From contig NZ_JACBZN010000001.1 in the NCBI RefSeq assembly GCF_013408555.1, positions 1,240,001 to 1,304,000 of the forward strand: a DNA stretch of 64,000 nt, given 5' to 3'. The notes under the pieces were generated by a model. That model saw nothing but the letters and a program-made list of their open reading frames with translations, made no database searches and was not told the DNA's origin. Position numbers and translations under genes: made by a program. This stretch comes from Aeromicrobium tamlense. GTDB lineage: Bacteria > Actinomycetota > Actinomycetes > Propionibacteriales > Nocardioidaceae. Shown here in pieces: positions 42,511 to 50,812 of the stretch (position 1 is the stretch's first letter; every line of letters starts with the position of its first letter).

Positions 42511-42526
42511 ACCACACGACTGTGGT
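42511..42526. other. ACCACA dyad in the merR leader
   Basis: ACCACA and TGTGGT flank CGAC in a perfect 6-bp inverted repeat about 55 nt before the merR start. It may be a further regulator site or leader hairpin. Confidence 0.35.
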
Positions 42527-42537
42527 CTTGCGTACCC

Positions 42538-42552
42538 TCAAGTTAGACGTGA
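42538..42552. promoter_or_regulatory. MerR-type dyad A upstream of merR
   Basis: TCAAGT-TAG-ACGTGA: two 6-bp half-sites around 3 nt, extended by CCC and GGG on the outside. It is one of three such TSAAGT-N3-RCKTSA elements in the garA-merR block and looks like SoxR/MerR-type operators. Confidence 0.5.
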
Positions 42553-42600
42553 GGGTCTCTCGACGCACGTACCGACGGGCGTGTCGGCGCGTTTAAAGTT

Positions 42601-42615
42601 TGAAGTTCGACTTCA
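42601..42615. promoter_or_regulatory. MerR-type dyad B at the end of the DUF151 gene
   Basis: TGAAGT-TCG-ACTTCA is a perfect dyad, extended to 17 bp by an outer T and A. It overlaps the DUF151 stop codon (42613-42615) and lies upstream of merR. Confidence 0.5.
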
Positions 42616-43080
42616 AGGTTTCTCGAAGTCCTCGGGGTCCACGTGGTCGAGGAACTCGCGGAACTTCTCGACCTCCTCGTCCTCGTCGGGCGTCTGGGCG
42701 AACCCGGCGACGTCCAGCACGTCCTCCTCGCACACCACGCGCACGCCCGTGCGCAGCGCCAGCGCGATCGAGTCGGACGGTCGCGCGTCGACGACCGCTC
42801 CCGAGGCGAACTTCAGCTCGGCGAAGAAGACGCCCTCGCGGACGTCGACGATGCGGACCTCCTCCAGCTCGTCGCCCAGGCCCTCGATGATCGAGGCCAT
42901 GAGCGCGTGCGTGGGCGGCCGCGGCGACTCGACGCCCTGCTGGGCGAAGGCGATGGCTGAGGCCTCGATCGCCCCCACCCAGATCGGCAGGTAGCGGGTG
43001 CCCTCGCGCTCGCGCAGCAGCACCAGCGGCTGGTTGGTGGGCATCTCCACCCGGACTCCGACGATCTCGAGCTCGCGCAC
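42613..43080 (-). CDS. DUF151 bifunctional-nuclease-like protein
   Basis: This 155-residue protein has the BFN/DUF151 fold signature: PLVLLREREGTRYLPIWVGAIEASAIA, then VVDARPSDSIALALRTGVRV. The plant homologue showed DNase/RNase activity, but the bacterial role, here as Rv1829-like neighbour of FtsR and GarA, is unsettled. The C-terminus is acidic. It starts 14 nt after the ftsR stop and probably belongs to the garA-ftsR transcript. Confidence 0.9.
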   Translation of the reverse strand: MRELEIVGVRVEMPTNQPLVLLREREGTRYLPIWVGAIEASAIAFAQQGVESPRPPTHALMASIIEGLGDELEEVRIVDVREGVFFAELKFASGAVVDARPSDSIALALRTGVRVVCEEDVLDVAGFAQTPDEDEEVEKFREFLDHVDPEDFEKP

Positions 43081-43094
43081 GACGATCCTCCCGG

Positions 43095-43811
43095 TCAGGC
43101 GCGCAGGCCGGCGCGCACGAGCACCGTGTGCAGCCGGACGCTCAGTGCGGCGAGCTCGGCGAGGCCGGCCGCGGCACCCGCCTGCTGGCGCGTGGACGGC
43201 GGCACGACCTGGTCGAGCAGGCCGACCTCGCGGTCGGCGGCGCTGCGGAACCCGCGCAGGTGGCGGGGCTCGAGACCGAGCTCGGCCAGCTGGCCCACGA
43301 GCGACGCGACGACGAGGTCGTCGGTGTCGTAGTAGCGCTGGTTCGGGCGGCGACGGATCAGCTCGAACTCCTCGATCTGGTCGAGGGTGGCGTCGTCGAT
43401 CCCGGCGGCGTCGACGAGCTCGTCACGCGTCATCCGCGTGGCGCCGGCGCCCTCGGTGATCGACTGGGCCGTGGGCGAGCCGTCGGCGGCCAGCGTGACC
43501 TGGGGCACGCGCAGCGTGGCGCGCAGCTCAGTGTCGGGGACCTCGCCCGAGTCCATCTGGTCGAGGACCTGACGGATGTGGCTCAGCGGCCAGTAGCGGT
43601 CCTTCTGCATGCGCAGGACGAACCGCAGCCGCTCGACGTCGCCGTAGCTGAACTTGCGGTACCCCGACGGCGTGCGGCGCGGCTCGACCAGGCCCTGCTC
43701 GTCGTAGTACCGGATGCGGCTCTGCGAGATGTCCGGAAACTCCTCGGAGAGCTCGGCGATGACCTGGGAGATGCCGAGCAGCGGTTCGCGCCCGGCCTCG
43801 GAGGCGGTCAC
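43095..43811 (-). CDS. ftsR: MerR-type cell-division regulator FtsR
   Basis: This 238-residue MerR-family protein has a winged helix at about 12-85 (GISQVIAELSEEFPDISQSRIRYYDEQGLVEPRRTPSGYR) and a long helical C-terminal domain. It is the Rv1828/Cg1631-type regulator, shown in Corynebacterium to activate ftsZ. Its GTG start overlaps the garA stop by 4 bp (GTGA). Gene order garA-ftsR-DUF151-merR is the same as in Mycobacterium. Confidence 0.88.
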   Translation of the reverse strand: MTASEAGREPLLGISQVIAELSEEFPDISQSRIRYYDEQGLVEPRRTPSGYRKFSYGDVERLRFVLRMQKDRYWPLSHIRQVLDQMDSGEVPDTELRATLRVPQVTLAADGSPTAQSITEGAGATRMTRDELVDAAGIDDATLDQIEEFELIRRRPNQRYYDTDDLVVASLVGQLAELGLEPRHLRGFRSAADREVGLLDQVVPPSTRQQAGAAAGLAELAALSVRLHTVLVRAGLRA

Positions 43812-44233
43812 TGACCACCTTCGGAGGCGACCGTGCCGGGGAAGTAGATGAGGCGGTACTTGCCCAGCTGGACCTCGTCGCCGCCGGACAGCGGGATGTC
43901 GCCGTCGATGCGGTCGCGGTTGACGTAGGTGCCGTTGAGGCTGCCCAGGTCGGTGACCACGTAGCCGCTGCCGCGACGCGAGAAGGTCGCGTGACGGCGC
44001 GAGACGCTGATGTCGTCGAGGAAGATGTCGCTGGAGGGATGGCGCCCGGCCGACACGACGTCCTGGTCGAGCAGGAACCGCGAGCCCGCGTCGGGACCGC
44101 GCTGCACCAGCAGCATCGCATTGCCGACCGGCAGGTTCTCGACGGCGAACACGTCGCCCTCGGACATCTCCTCGGTGTCGGCGTCGATGACCGGGATGAA
44201 GTTGGTCTCGTCGAAACCGTCCGGCGTCGTCAC
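43808..44233 (-). CDS. garA: FHA-domain metabolic regulator GarA/OdhI
   Basis: This 141-residue protein binds and inhibits 2-oxoglutarate dehydrogenase and redirects nitrogen metabolism. The FHA domain (about 50-130) contains SAGRHPSSDIFLDDISVSRRHATF and TDLGSLNGTYVNR, almost as in Mycobacterium. The N-terminal tail is shorter and carries DETN where GarA/OdhI normally has the ETTS phosphorylation motif. The GTG at 44233 was chosen because GGAG lies 9 nt before it; a TTG at 44242 would directly abut that GGAG. No Ser/Thr kinase gene is in the window. Confidence 0.9.
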   Translation of the reverse strand: MTTPDGFDETNFIPVIDADTEEMSEGDVFAVENLPVGNAMLLVQRGPDAGSRFLLDQDVVSAGRHPSSDIFLDDISVSRRHATFSRRGSGYVVTDLGSLNGTYVNRDRIDGDIPLSGGDEVQLGKYRLIYFPGTVASEGGQ

Positions 44234-44249
44234 CGCGATCAACTCCGTC

Positions 44250-44264
44250 TCAAGTAGAGCTTGA
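44250..44264. promoter_or_regulatory. MerR-type dyad C upstream of garA
   Basis: TCAAGT-AGA-GCTTGA has the same half-sites and 3-nt spacing as the dyads before merR. A weaker second copy, TCAAGT-GGG-GGTTCA, lies at 44273-44287. They sit just before the garA start, so FtsR or the Rv1830-like MerR may regulate this operon. Confidence 0.5.
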
Positions 44265-44328
44265 AGGTTGGCTCAAGTGGGGGTTCAGGGTTCCTTCGCC
44301 CCCAACCTAACACCCGGGCTCGCGTGGG

Positions 44329-44706
44329 TCAGCCGGTCACCAGAGCCGAGTACGCCTCGGCGGTGAGCAGGCCCGACGTGACGTCCTCGTCGGCGATGCG
44401 GACCTTGAGCAGCCAGCCCTCGCCGTACGGGTCGGAGTTGATGACCTCGGGGGTCGCCTCCAGCGCGTCGTTGCGGGCGATGACCTCACCGGTGACGGGC
44501 GTGAAGACGTCCGAGACCGACTTCGTGGACTCCAGCTCGCCGACGACGGAGCCCGCGTCGATCGAGTCGCCCTCGGCCGGCAGGTCGACGTAGACGATGT
44601 CGCCGAGCTGGTCCTGGGCGAAGTCGGTGATGCCGACGATGGCGACGTCGCCCTCGACACGCACCCACTCGTGCTCCTCGCTGTAGAACAGGTCCTCAGG
44701 AATCAC
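44329..44706 (-). CDS. gcvH: Glycine cleavage system H protein
   Basis: This 125-residue lipoyl carrier shuttles the aminomethyl group between P, T and L proteins. The lipoyl Lys is in ELESTKSVSDVFTPVTG (about residue 63), with the family start FYSEEHEWVR and end YGEGWLLKVRI. The GTG at 44706 follows GGAGG. It is the last gene of the pgsA-DUF881-sbp-DUF881-gcvH operon, 21 nt after DUF881. Unlike gcvP it has no riboswitch of its own. Confidence 0.95.
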   Translation of the reverse strand: MIPEDLFYSEEHEWVRVEGDVAIVGITDFAQDQLGDIVYVDLPAEGDSIDAGSVVGELESTKSVSDVFTPVTGEVIARNDALEATPEVINSDPYGEGWLLKVRIADEDVTSGLLTAEAYSALVTG

Positions 44707-44727
44707 GGTCGTCCTCCATCGTCGCGG

Positions 44728-45420
44728 TCAGTCGTTCGCGGGTCGAGCGTACTGGGGCTCGGGGGCATCGGCGACAGCGGTCACGCGGATGCGCTGGCGC
44801 TTCTCCACGCCCACCTCTCCCCCGCGTCCCTCGACGCGGTCGGCCAGGCCGCCGCGGAACGTCACGGCGTCGGCGAGGGTGTCGGGATCGCCGATGACCT
44901 CCATGACGTAGGGCGGCTTCAGGACGCGGCCGCTGACGCGCACGCCGGCGTCGTCGTCGAGGAACCAGGTCTGCGCCACGACGCGCGCGACGCCGTTGAG
45001 CGAGATGACCTCGGCGCCCGCGTCGCGCATCTCCTGGACGGCGTCGAGCAGGACCGAGGCGGTGACGGCGCCCGGCGGGGCGGTGATCGTGATCTCGATG
45101 CCCTCGCCCTCGGCCCCGACCGTGCCGGCGAGGATCGCGAGGGCGTTGGCGCGCTCGACCGCGGCCTTCCTGGCCTCGGCGGTGCTCTCGTTGGAGTCGC
45201 GCAGGTCGTCGCGCGAGGCCCGCAGCGTGTCGATCTGCTGCGACAGGCGCGTGTTGGTGGCGTCGAGCGACTTGAGCAGCTCGGCGAGCTCGACGCCGCG
45301 GACGCCGCTGAAGTCGTCGGTCTCGTCGTCCTGGCGCCACTGGACGGTCATCGTGAAGGCCAGCAGCCCCACGAGGAGCGCCACGATCCAGGAGGACCGC
45401 CGGCCCAGCTGGTCACGCAT
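44728..45420 (-). CDS. DUF881 membrane-associated protein (second copy)
   Basis: This 230-residue protein has one N-terminal membrane helix (SSWIVALLVGLLAFTMTVQW), a coiled-coil segment at about 45-95 (LLKSLDATNTRLSQQIDTLR) and the DUF881 domain (GIEITITAPPGAV, VISLNGVARVVAQTWFLDD). It faces outside the membrane. It overlaps sbp by 8 bp. This is the Rv1825-like member; function unknown, possibly cell-envelope related. Confidence 0.9.
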   Translation of the reverse strand: MRDQLGRRSSWIVALLVGLLAFTMTVQWRQDDETDDFSGVRGVELAELLKSLDATNTRLSQQIDTLRASRDDLRDSNESTAEARKAAVERANALAILAGTVGAEGEGIEITITAPPGAVTASVLLDAVQEMRDAGAEVISLNGVARVVAQTWFLDDDAGVRVSGRVLKPPYVMEVIGDPDTLADAVTFRGGLADRVEGRGGEVGVEKRQRIRVTAVADAPEPQYARPAND

Positions 45421-45745
45421 GGAAGATCAGCCTGCGGATCGCGGCGGAGTTGGCGAAGATGCGGATGCCCAGGACGACGATGACGCCGGTGGACAGCTGC
45501 GAGCCGACGCCCAGCTGGTCGCCGACGAACACCATGATCGAGGCGATCGCCACGTTGGAGACGAAGGAGACGACGAAGACGCGGTCGTCGAAGCGTCCCT
45601 CCATGTAGGCGCGGGCGGCGCCCAGCACGGCGTCGAGGGCGGCGATGATCGCGATCGGGACGTAGGGCTGGAGGGCACTGGGGACCGTGGGCTGCAGCAA
45701 CAGGCCGATCGTGACACCCACGACGAGACCGATGACCGGGATCAC
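45413..45745 (-). CDS. sbp: Small basic protein Sbp (DUF1290)
   Basis: This 110-residue membrane protein has three hydrophobic segments and the conserved VIPVIGLVVGVTIGLLLQPTVP start and FVVSFVSNVAIASIMVFVGDQLG middle of the Sbp/DUF1290 family, first seen beside ftsZ in Bacillus. Its start overlaps the upstream DUF881 stop by 4 bp and its end overlaps the second DUF881 by 8 bp. Function unknown; a tight DUF881-Sbp-DUF881 complex is likely. Confidence 0.88.
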   Translation of the reverse strand: MIPVIGLVVGVTIGLLLQPTVPSALQPYVPIAIIAALDAVLGAARAYMEGRFDDRVFVVSFVSNVAIASIMVFVGDQLGVGSQLSTGVIVVLGIRIFANSAAIRRLIFHA

Positions 45746-46545
45746 GACGCGCTCCTCCTCAGGGGCTCGGCCGAGACCCTCAGCCGCGACTCGGGTGCGG
45801 CGGCCAGCTCGACGTCGTCCGATCCTTGCACGTCGTACCGCAGACCATCGGCCTCGGCACGCGCGTCGAGGTAGCGGCCCGACGGACCCGCCTGCCACTG
45901 GGTCTCCAGCGTGGACTCGTCGCCGATCGCCGCGACGACGACCGGCTCGGTGACGGAGCGGTAGTTCACGGTGATCGCCTCCCCCGCGGAGCGGATCGCC
46001 GAGGTGGAGGTGAGCCGGTGGCCCCCGACCGAGACGGCCTCGGCGCCGGCCAGCCACAGCCCGTTGACGACGAGCTGGAGGTCGGCGTCGGTGAGGCGGC
46101 CGCCGGGGCGGTCCTCGTTGGCCGACGACTGCACCGTGATCGTCAGGCCGGGCCCCTCGACGGGGACGGCGCCGGACGCCACGCGGACCGCCACGGTGCC
46201 GGGTCCGTCGACGACCGACTCGGCCTGGAGGTCGGCGATCTCGCCCTGCAGCCCGGCGACGGTCTCCTGCTTGTTGGCCACGAGGTCCTCGCGCAGGCGG
46301 ATGTTCTCGATCAGCGCGTCGCGCTCGGCCTCGGTGGCGGGGCGGTCGATGCGCGTCTGCACCGCCGCGACGGTGAGCATCGTGGCGATGGTCGCGATCG
46401 CGAGGCCGGTGAGCGCCTTCGCGCCGTTGCCCGGCGGCTTCTCGTGGTCGACGTAGTAGTCGTCGTCGAGCGCGGTGGCGGCCAGCCGTTCGAGGATCGA
46501 CTCGGCCTCGGCGACCGACGACTCCTCGTCGCGCCGGCTGCTCAT
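45742..46545 (-). CDS. DUF881 membrane-associated protein (first copy)
   Basis: This 267-residue protein has a cytoplasmic N-terminal tail of about 55 residues, a single membrane helix (KALTGLAIATIATMLTVAAVQ), a coiled coil and the DUF881 domain with GPGLTITVQSSAN and LVVNGLWLAGAEAVSVGGHRL. It corresponds to Rv1823 by position. It lies between pgsA and sbp with 4-bp overlaps on both sides, so the whole block is one translationally coupled unit. Confidence 0.9.
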   Translation of the reverse strand: MSSRRDEESSVAEAESILERLAATALDDDYYVDHEKPPGNGAKALTGLAIATIATMLTVAAVQTRIDRPATEAERDALIENIRLREDLVANKQETVAGLQGEIADLQAESVVDGPGTVAVRVASGAVPVEGPGLTITVQSSANEDRPGGRLTDADLQLVVNGLWLAGAEAVSVGGHRLTSTSAIRSAGEAITVNYRSVTEPVVVAAIGDESTLETQWQAGPSGRYLDARAEADGLRYDVQGSDDVELAAAPESRLRVSAEPLRRSAS

Positions 46546-47339
46546 CGGACCCGTGGCGTGGTGGCCAGCAGGCGGCGCACCTGGATCGCGTAGAGGATGC
46601 CGGCCCACCAGTAGAGGCCGACGCCCCACACCGTGAACGCCCAGCCGAACACGCGCGCCAGGTTGGCCACCGCGCCGTCGCCGTCGCCGAGCAGCAGCAG
46701 GGGGAAGGCGTAGAGCAGGCCCGCCGTGGCGGCCTTGCCCAGGAAGTGCACGGGCAGGGCGCTGAAGCCGCGGGTGCGCAGGAACGGCACGAGCGAGAAC
46801 AGGACGACGTCGCGCAGCGGCAGGATGATCGCGAGCCACCACGGGATGATGTCGCGCAGGCCGAGACCCACGACGACCGCGAGGATGTAGAGCCGGTCGG
46901 CCACCGGGTCGAGGACGGCGCCCAGGCGCGTGGTGGCGCCGGTGGCGCGGGCGATCTTGCCGTCGAGGTAGTCGGTGATGCCCGACAGCACCAGCACGCC
47001 GATCGCGAGCACGTCGGCCTCGGGGACGAGCACGAGCCACAGGAAGACCGGCACCAGCAGGATCCGGATCGCGCTGAGCAGGTTGGGGATCGTGAACAGC
47101 TCGCTGCGCAGCGAGGGCTTGGCGGGCTTCTCAGCGGGCTCGGCCGCCGGCTCCTGCGGGGCCTGCGGCTCGGGGCGCGGCTCCCGCTGGTCGGGCGTCT
47201 CACCGCGACGGCCGGGCGGCGGCGACACGGGATCGGGCCGGGCCGCGCGTTCGCGGCTCGGGGCGGTCTCGGAGGCCGCCACGACCTCGGGCTCCTCCTC
47301 GCCCTCGATGCGGCGCACGCGCTTGCCTGTCACGCCCAC
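46542..47339 (-). CDS. pgsA: CDP-alcohol phosphatidyltransferase
   Basis: This 265-residue membrane enzyme transfers a phosphatidyl group from CDP-diacylglycerol to an alcohol. The full signature D-x2-DG-x2-AR-x8-G-x3-D-x3-D is present in DYLDGKIARATGATTRLG and LDPVADR. About five membrane helices follow. The first 75 residues are a Pro/Glu-rich extension. The position matches pgsA2 (Rv1822); the acceptor (glycerol-3-phosphate, inositol phosphate or a phospholipid) is not certain. It is the first gene of the operon, divergent from sodA. The start is GTG at 47339, with GTG at 47333 possible. Confidence 0.85.
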   Translation of the reverse strand: MGVTGKRVRRIEGEEEPEVVAASETAPSRERAARPDPVSPPPGRRGETPDQREPRPEPQAPQEPAAEPAEKPAKPSLRSELFTIPNLLSAIRILLVPVFLWLVLVPEADVLAIGVLVLSGITDYLDGKIARATGATTRLGAVLDPVADRLYILAVVVGLGLRDIIPWWLAIILPLRDVVLFSLVPFLRTRGFSALPVHFLGKAATAGLLYAFPLLLLGDGDGAVANLARVFGWAFTVWGVGLYWWAGILYAIQVRRLLATTPRVR

Positions 47340-47454
47340 AGCCTACCGGCGGACGTCCCGCGATCCGGGCTGCCCTTGCCCCGGGGAACACAACTGACAG
47401 ACTGAGGCTTGAACTCAACGAAGACATCAACCACTTCGACGACCAGGAGGACGC

Positions 47455-48072
47455 GTGGCCGACTACACCCTGCCGGACCTGCCCTACGACTACGGGGCAC
47501 TCGATCCCCACATCTCGGGCAAGATCATGGAGCTGCACCACAGCAAGCACCACCAGAACTACGTCAACGGTCTGAACACGGCGCTCGAGAAGCTCGAGCA
47601 GGCGCGTGAGGTCCAGGAGTTCGACACGATCAACCTGCTCGAGAAGAACCTCGCGTTCAACCTCGGTGGTCACATCAACCACTCGATCTTCTGGAAGAAC
47701 CTCTCGCCGGACGGTGGCGACAAGCCCACCGGCGAGCTGGCTGCCGCGATCGAGGACAACTTCGGCTCGTTCGACGCGTACCGCGCGCAGTTCGAGCAGG
47801 TCGCCCTCGGCATCCAGGGCTCGGGCTGGGCCATCACGGCGTGGGACACGCTGGGACAGAAGCTGGTCATCGTCCAGCTCTACGACCAGCAGTCCAACAT
47901 CCCCGCGACGCTGATCCCGATCTCGCAGCTCGACATGTGGGAGCACGCCTTCTACCTCGACTACCTCAACGTCAAGGGCGACTACGTCAAGGCGTTCTGG
48001 AACATCGCCAACTGGGCCGACGCCCAGGAGCGCTTCACCGCGGCCACGAGCGGCGGCCAGATCCTCTTCTGA
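47455..48072 (+). CDS. sodA: Superoxide dismutase (Fe/Mn type)
   Basis: This 205-residue cytoplasmic enzyme dismutates superoxide. Metal ligands are in order: His in [12 protein letters not shown], His in [10 protein letters not shown], Asp and His in [12 protein letters not shown]. No signal peptide is present. The motif and length fit the actinobacterial Mn/Fe SodA. GGAGG lies before the GTG at 47455. It is divergent from pgsA, and a very long hairpin follows it (48095-48140), so it is probably monocistronic. Confidence 0.95.
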   Translation: MADYTLPDLPYDYGALDPHISGKIMELHHSKHHQNYVNGLNTALEKLEQAREVQEFDTINLLEKNLAFNLGGHINHSIFWKNLSPDGGDKPTGELAAAIEDNFGSFDAYRAQFEQVALGIQGSGWAITAWDTLGQKLVIVQLYDQQSNIPATLIPISQLDMWEHAFYLDYLNVKGDYVKAFWNIANWADAQERFTAATSGGQILF

Positions 48073-48094
48073 CCCGCCGCCCCGCCGGGGCGAG

Positions 48095-48140
48095 ACACAC
48101 GACTGCCCGGTCACCCTCAGGTGGCCGGGCAGTGGTGTGT
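48095..48140. terminator. Very long two-way terminator hairpin between sodA and ctaG-copD
   Basis: ACACAC, one mismatch, ACTGCCCGGTCACC on the left pair with GGTGGCCGGGCAGT and GTGTGT on the right, giving about 20 pairs with a CTCA loop (48116-48119). The hairpin lies between the convergent genes and can terminate both. Confidence 0.8.
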
Positions 48141-48150
48141 CCGGGGTCGG

Positions 48151-50112
48151 TCAGCGGCGTGGCGCGTCGTCGCGCAGGCTCGAGAGGTACGCGTTGTACT
48201 GCTCGAGCGCCGCGTCGTCGTCGCGGTCGGCCGCCCGGTCGCTGCGCCTGGCCTCGCGCGAGTCCGAGCGGAACCACTGCACGAAGATCGCGCCGACGAC
48301 GAGCAGCAGCGGGATCTCGCCCATCGCCCAGGCGATGCCGCCGCCGAGGTACTGGTCGGCGGCGAGGTCCGTGGCGTACGGGCGCTCGAGTGCCTGGTAG
48401 TAGGACTCGGCGATGATCACGTCGGACGACATGAGCGCCACCGAGAAGAAGGCGTGGAACGGGACCGACAGCATGAGCACGCCGAACCGGGCCAGCGGGG
48501 TGAGGCGTCGCGGCGCGGGATCGACGCCGATCATCACGTAGTAGAAGAGCAGTCCCGAGAACAGGAAGTGCAGCTCCATGAACGCGTGGCCCGAGTGCGT
48601 GCGCATCATGGCCTCGAACAGGCCGGTGAAGTAGACGGCGTAGAGGGTGCCGAGGAAGATCACCGCGGCGACGATCGGGTTCGTGTAGAACGCCGAGACC
48701 TTCGAGTGCAGCGCGTCGCGCAGCAGGGACCGCGGCGAGTGCTCGCCCGGCCGGCGCGGGCCCGGCAGGGTGCGCAGCGCGAGCGTCATCGGCGCGCCCA
48801 GCACGAGGAAGATCGGCGCGATCATCGACAGCATCATGTGCGAGACCATGTGCAGGCTGAACATGACGCTGGAATACACGCCGAGGCCGCCGAACGTGGC
48901 CCAGGCGACGACCGCCAGGCCCAGGAACCAGCTGATGGTGCGTCCGACGGGCCAGCGGTCGTTGCGGCGACGCAGCACCCGCAGCCCGGTCAGGTAGAAC
49001 GCGGTGCCGAAGACGACCACGGCGATGCCGATGCCGTCGGGGTAGAACCCGGTCAGGACCCGCGCGAGCGTGGGCTCCGGCGGCAGCGGGCGCCCGAGCA
49101 GCAGCTCGGCGGGGCTGGTGAGGACGTCCTCCCCCACCGGGGTGGCCGTGCGGCTCAGGACGACCGCGACGGCGATCGTCACGGTCATCAGCAGGACCTC
49201 GAGGACCGCGAAGCGGGCGAAGCCGGCACCGCGGTGGCGCAGGCGGCGCCGCTGGACGACGCCGAAGGCGCCGAGACCGACGAGCGCGGTCGCCTTGACC
49301 AGCAGCAGCAGACCGTAGGTGGAGTCGAGGCCGCCGAGCGAGCCGAGGTTCACGAAGCCGCTCACGAGCCCGGAGACCGCGACGGTGGCGAAGCACCACA
49401 GCGCGAGGGTGGAGTAGCGCGCGACGGCGTCCTCGAGGCGACGGCTGCGACGCAGCGCGACCCAGCCCAGGGCGATGAGGCCGCCCACCCACAGCACGAC
49501 GCCCACCAGGTGCAGGACCAGCGAGGCGGTGGCGAGCATGTGCGATCCGGCCGAGGCCGAGTGACCGGTCAGTCCGACGGCGGAGATGCCGATCAGGCCG
49601 ACGGCGACGCACAGCGCGAGCTGACGGACCGAGAACGTCCAGCGGGCCCACAGCGCGACGACGAGGGCGGCGACCGCCTGCACCAGGAGGCCGCGGCCGG
49701 TGGCGAACACCGACGCGAAGTCGACGAGCTGGCCGAGCTCGACCTGCGTCATCGGACGTGCGTAGAGGTCGGCGACGTTGGCCCAGTAGAAGACGAGCGC
49801 CGCGACGAACCAGCCGCCCGCGGCCCAGGAGGCGATGCGGACGGCCTGGACGGCGAGGCCCTCGAGCCTGTCGCCGGAGGGCAGCAGGACGACCGCCGTC
49901 AGCAGGAAGCCGATCGTGACGGTGGCCAGGATGTCCGAGGCGTATCGCGAGATCGGCAGCGCCCAGCCGACGACGGGACCCGGGTCGGGCAGGCCCGGCG
50001 GGGGCGGCTGCGGGGTCGCGCCGGACAGGACGACGACCGCGACGAGGGACGCCAGGCCGACGACGCCCAGGACCGCGCCGTAGAGGCGCGGCGAGAGCTC
50101 AGGAGCGGTCAT
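48151..50112 (-). CDS. CopD-CtaG fusion: copper transport and cytochrome oxidase assembly membrane protein
   Basis: This 653-residue membrane protein joins an N-terminal CopD-like domain (about 1-310; GHSASAGSHMLATASLVLHLVGVVLWVGGL with the conserved His residues) to a C-terminal caa3-type CtaG domain (about 340-600; FSLHMVSHMMLSMIAPIFLVLGAP and THSGHAFMELHFLFSGLLFYY). About fifteen helices are predicted. It probably moves copper to cytochrome oxidase. The ATG at 50112 overlaps the copC stop by 14 bp; CopC supplies the periplasmic-side copper-binding domain. Confidence 0.9.
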   Translation of the reverse strand: MTAPELSPRLYGAVLGVVGLASLVAVVVLSGATPQPPPPGLPDPGPVVGWALPISRYASDILATVTIGFLLTAVVLLPSGDRLEGLAVQAVRIASWAAGGWFVAALVFYWANVADLYARPMTQVELGQLVDFASVFATGRGLLVQAVAALVVALWARWTFSVRQLALCVAVGLIGISAVGLTGHSASAGSHMLATASLVLHLVGVVLWVGGLIALGWVALRRSRRLEDAVARYSTLALWCFATVAVSGLVSGFVNLGSLGGLDSTYGLLLLVKATALVGLGAFGVVQRRRLRHRGAGFARFAVLEVLLMTVTIAVAVVLSRTATPVGEDVLTSPAELLLGRPLPPEPTLARVLTGFYPDGIGIAVVVFGTAFYLTGLRVLRRRNDRWPVGRTISWFLGLAVVAWATFGGLGVYSSVMFSLHMVSHMMLSMIAPIFLVLGAPMTLALRTLPGPRRPGEHSPRSLLRDALHSKVSAFYTNPIVAAVIFLGTLYAVYFTGLFEAMMRTHSGHAFMELHFLFSGLLFYYVMIGVDPAPRRLTPLARFGVLMLSVPFHAFFSVALMSSDVIIAESYYQALERPYATDLAADQYLGGGIAWAMGEIPLLLVVGAIFVQWFRSDSREARRSDRAADRDDDAALEQYNAYLSSLRDDAPRR

Positions 50113-50668
50113 GGTCGGACGTGACGGAGCGACGGCGCAGGACGGTGGCGGCGCCGATCGCCAGCACGACCGCGACGACACCCACGCCGAGCAGCAGCGG
50201 CGACGACCAGACCGAGTCGTCCTCGGCGTCGGCGGCGGCGTCGTTCGTCGCCGTCTCGGGCGACTGGGTGGCGGTGGGCTCGTCGCCGGCGGGCGCCTCC
50301 TCGGTGGCGATGCCGGCCGCCTGGGCGACCTCGAACGAGAGGGTGCCCGTCACGGGGTGCCCATCGGCGGAGATCACGCGATAGTTGATGTCGTACGCGC
50401 CCTCGGGCGCGTCCGCGGACGGCGTGACGACCACCCGGGGTCCGTCGACCTGGAACTCGACCTCGACGGCCTCGCCGTCGACGGCCACGCCGACCTGGGA
50501 GGGCTCGCGCAGGTTCTCGCTGAACGTGAGCACGACCTGCTCGGGCACGGAGGCCAGCCGAGCGCCCTCGGTGGGGTCGGTGGAGATGAGGGAGGTGTGC
50601 GCTTGCGCAGGCATCGACCACCCGAGCAGAGCCGAAGTGACCAAGAGCACAAGGGAGATCGCACGCAC
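50099..50668 (-). CDS. copC: CopC-type copper-binding exported protein
   Basis: This 189-residue protein has a signal peptide (VRAISLVLLVTSALLGWSMPAQA, cut before HTS) so that the mature N-terminus is His, the first copper ligand of CopC. The CopC domain spans about 24-120 with VLTFSENL and ISADGHPVTGTLSF. An Ala/Glu/Thr-rich linker and a C-terminal membrane helix (LLLGVGVVAVVLAIGAATVL) with basic tail follow, so it is membrane-anchored on the outside. It is translationally coupled to the copD-ctaG fusion. GTG start; no strong ribosome-binding site. Confidence 0.88.
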   Translation of the reverse strand: MRAISLVLLVTSALLGWSMPAQAHTSLISTDPTEGARLASVPEQVVLTFSENLREPSQVGVAVDGEAVEVEFQVDGPRVVVTPSADAPEGAYDINYRVISADGHPVTGTLSFEVAQAAGIATEEAPAGDEPTATQSPETATNDAAADAEDDSVWSSPLLLGVGVVAVVLAIGAATVLRRRSVTSDHDRS

Positions 50669-50812
50669 GTTCCCCAGCCTATCCGGCGGGTGTTCGCAGG
50701 GTTTCTGGCCCATCGGGACCAGGCGCCGTGGCACGACGGGAGTGACGGCTGGGGATTGTGTGAACAGTGGATGGAGGAGCGTGGTTGACTCACTGATGGA
50801 GGTGTCGCACTG

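Noticed and set aside
47409..47424. TTGAACTCAA element before sodA as another MerR-type dyad
   Set aside because: The short TTGA/TCAA dyad does not match the TSAAGT-N3-RCKTSA pattern of the other sites.
50669..50812. Possible c-di-AMP riboswitch before the wall hydrolase gene
   Set aside because: The 144-bp gap is short and none of the conserved ydaO-type motifs could be found.
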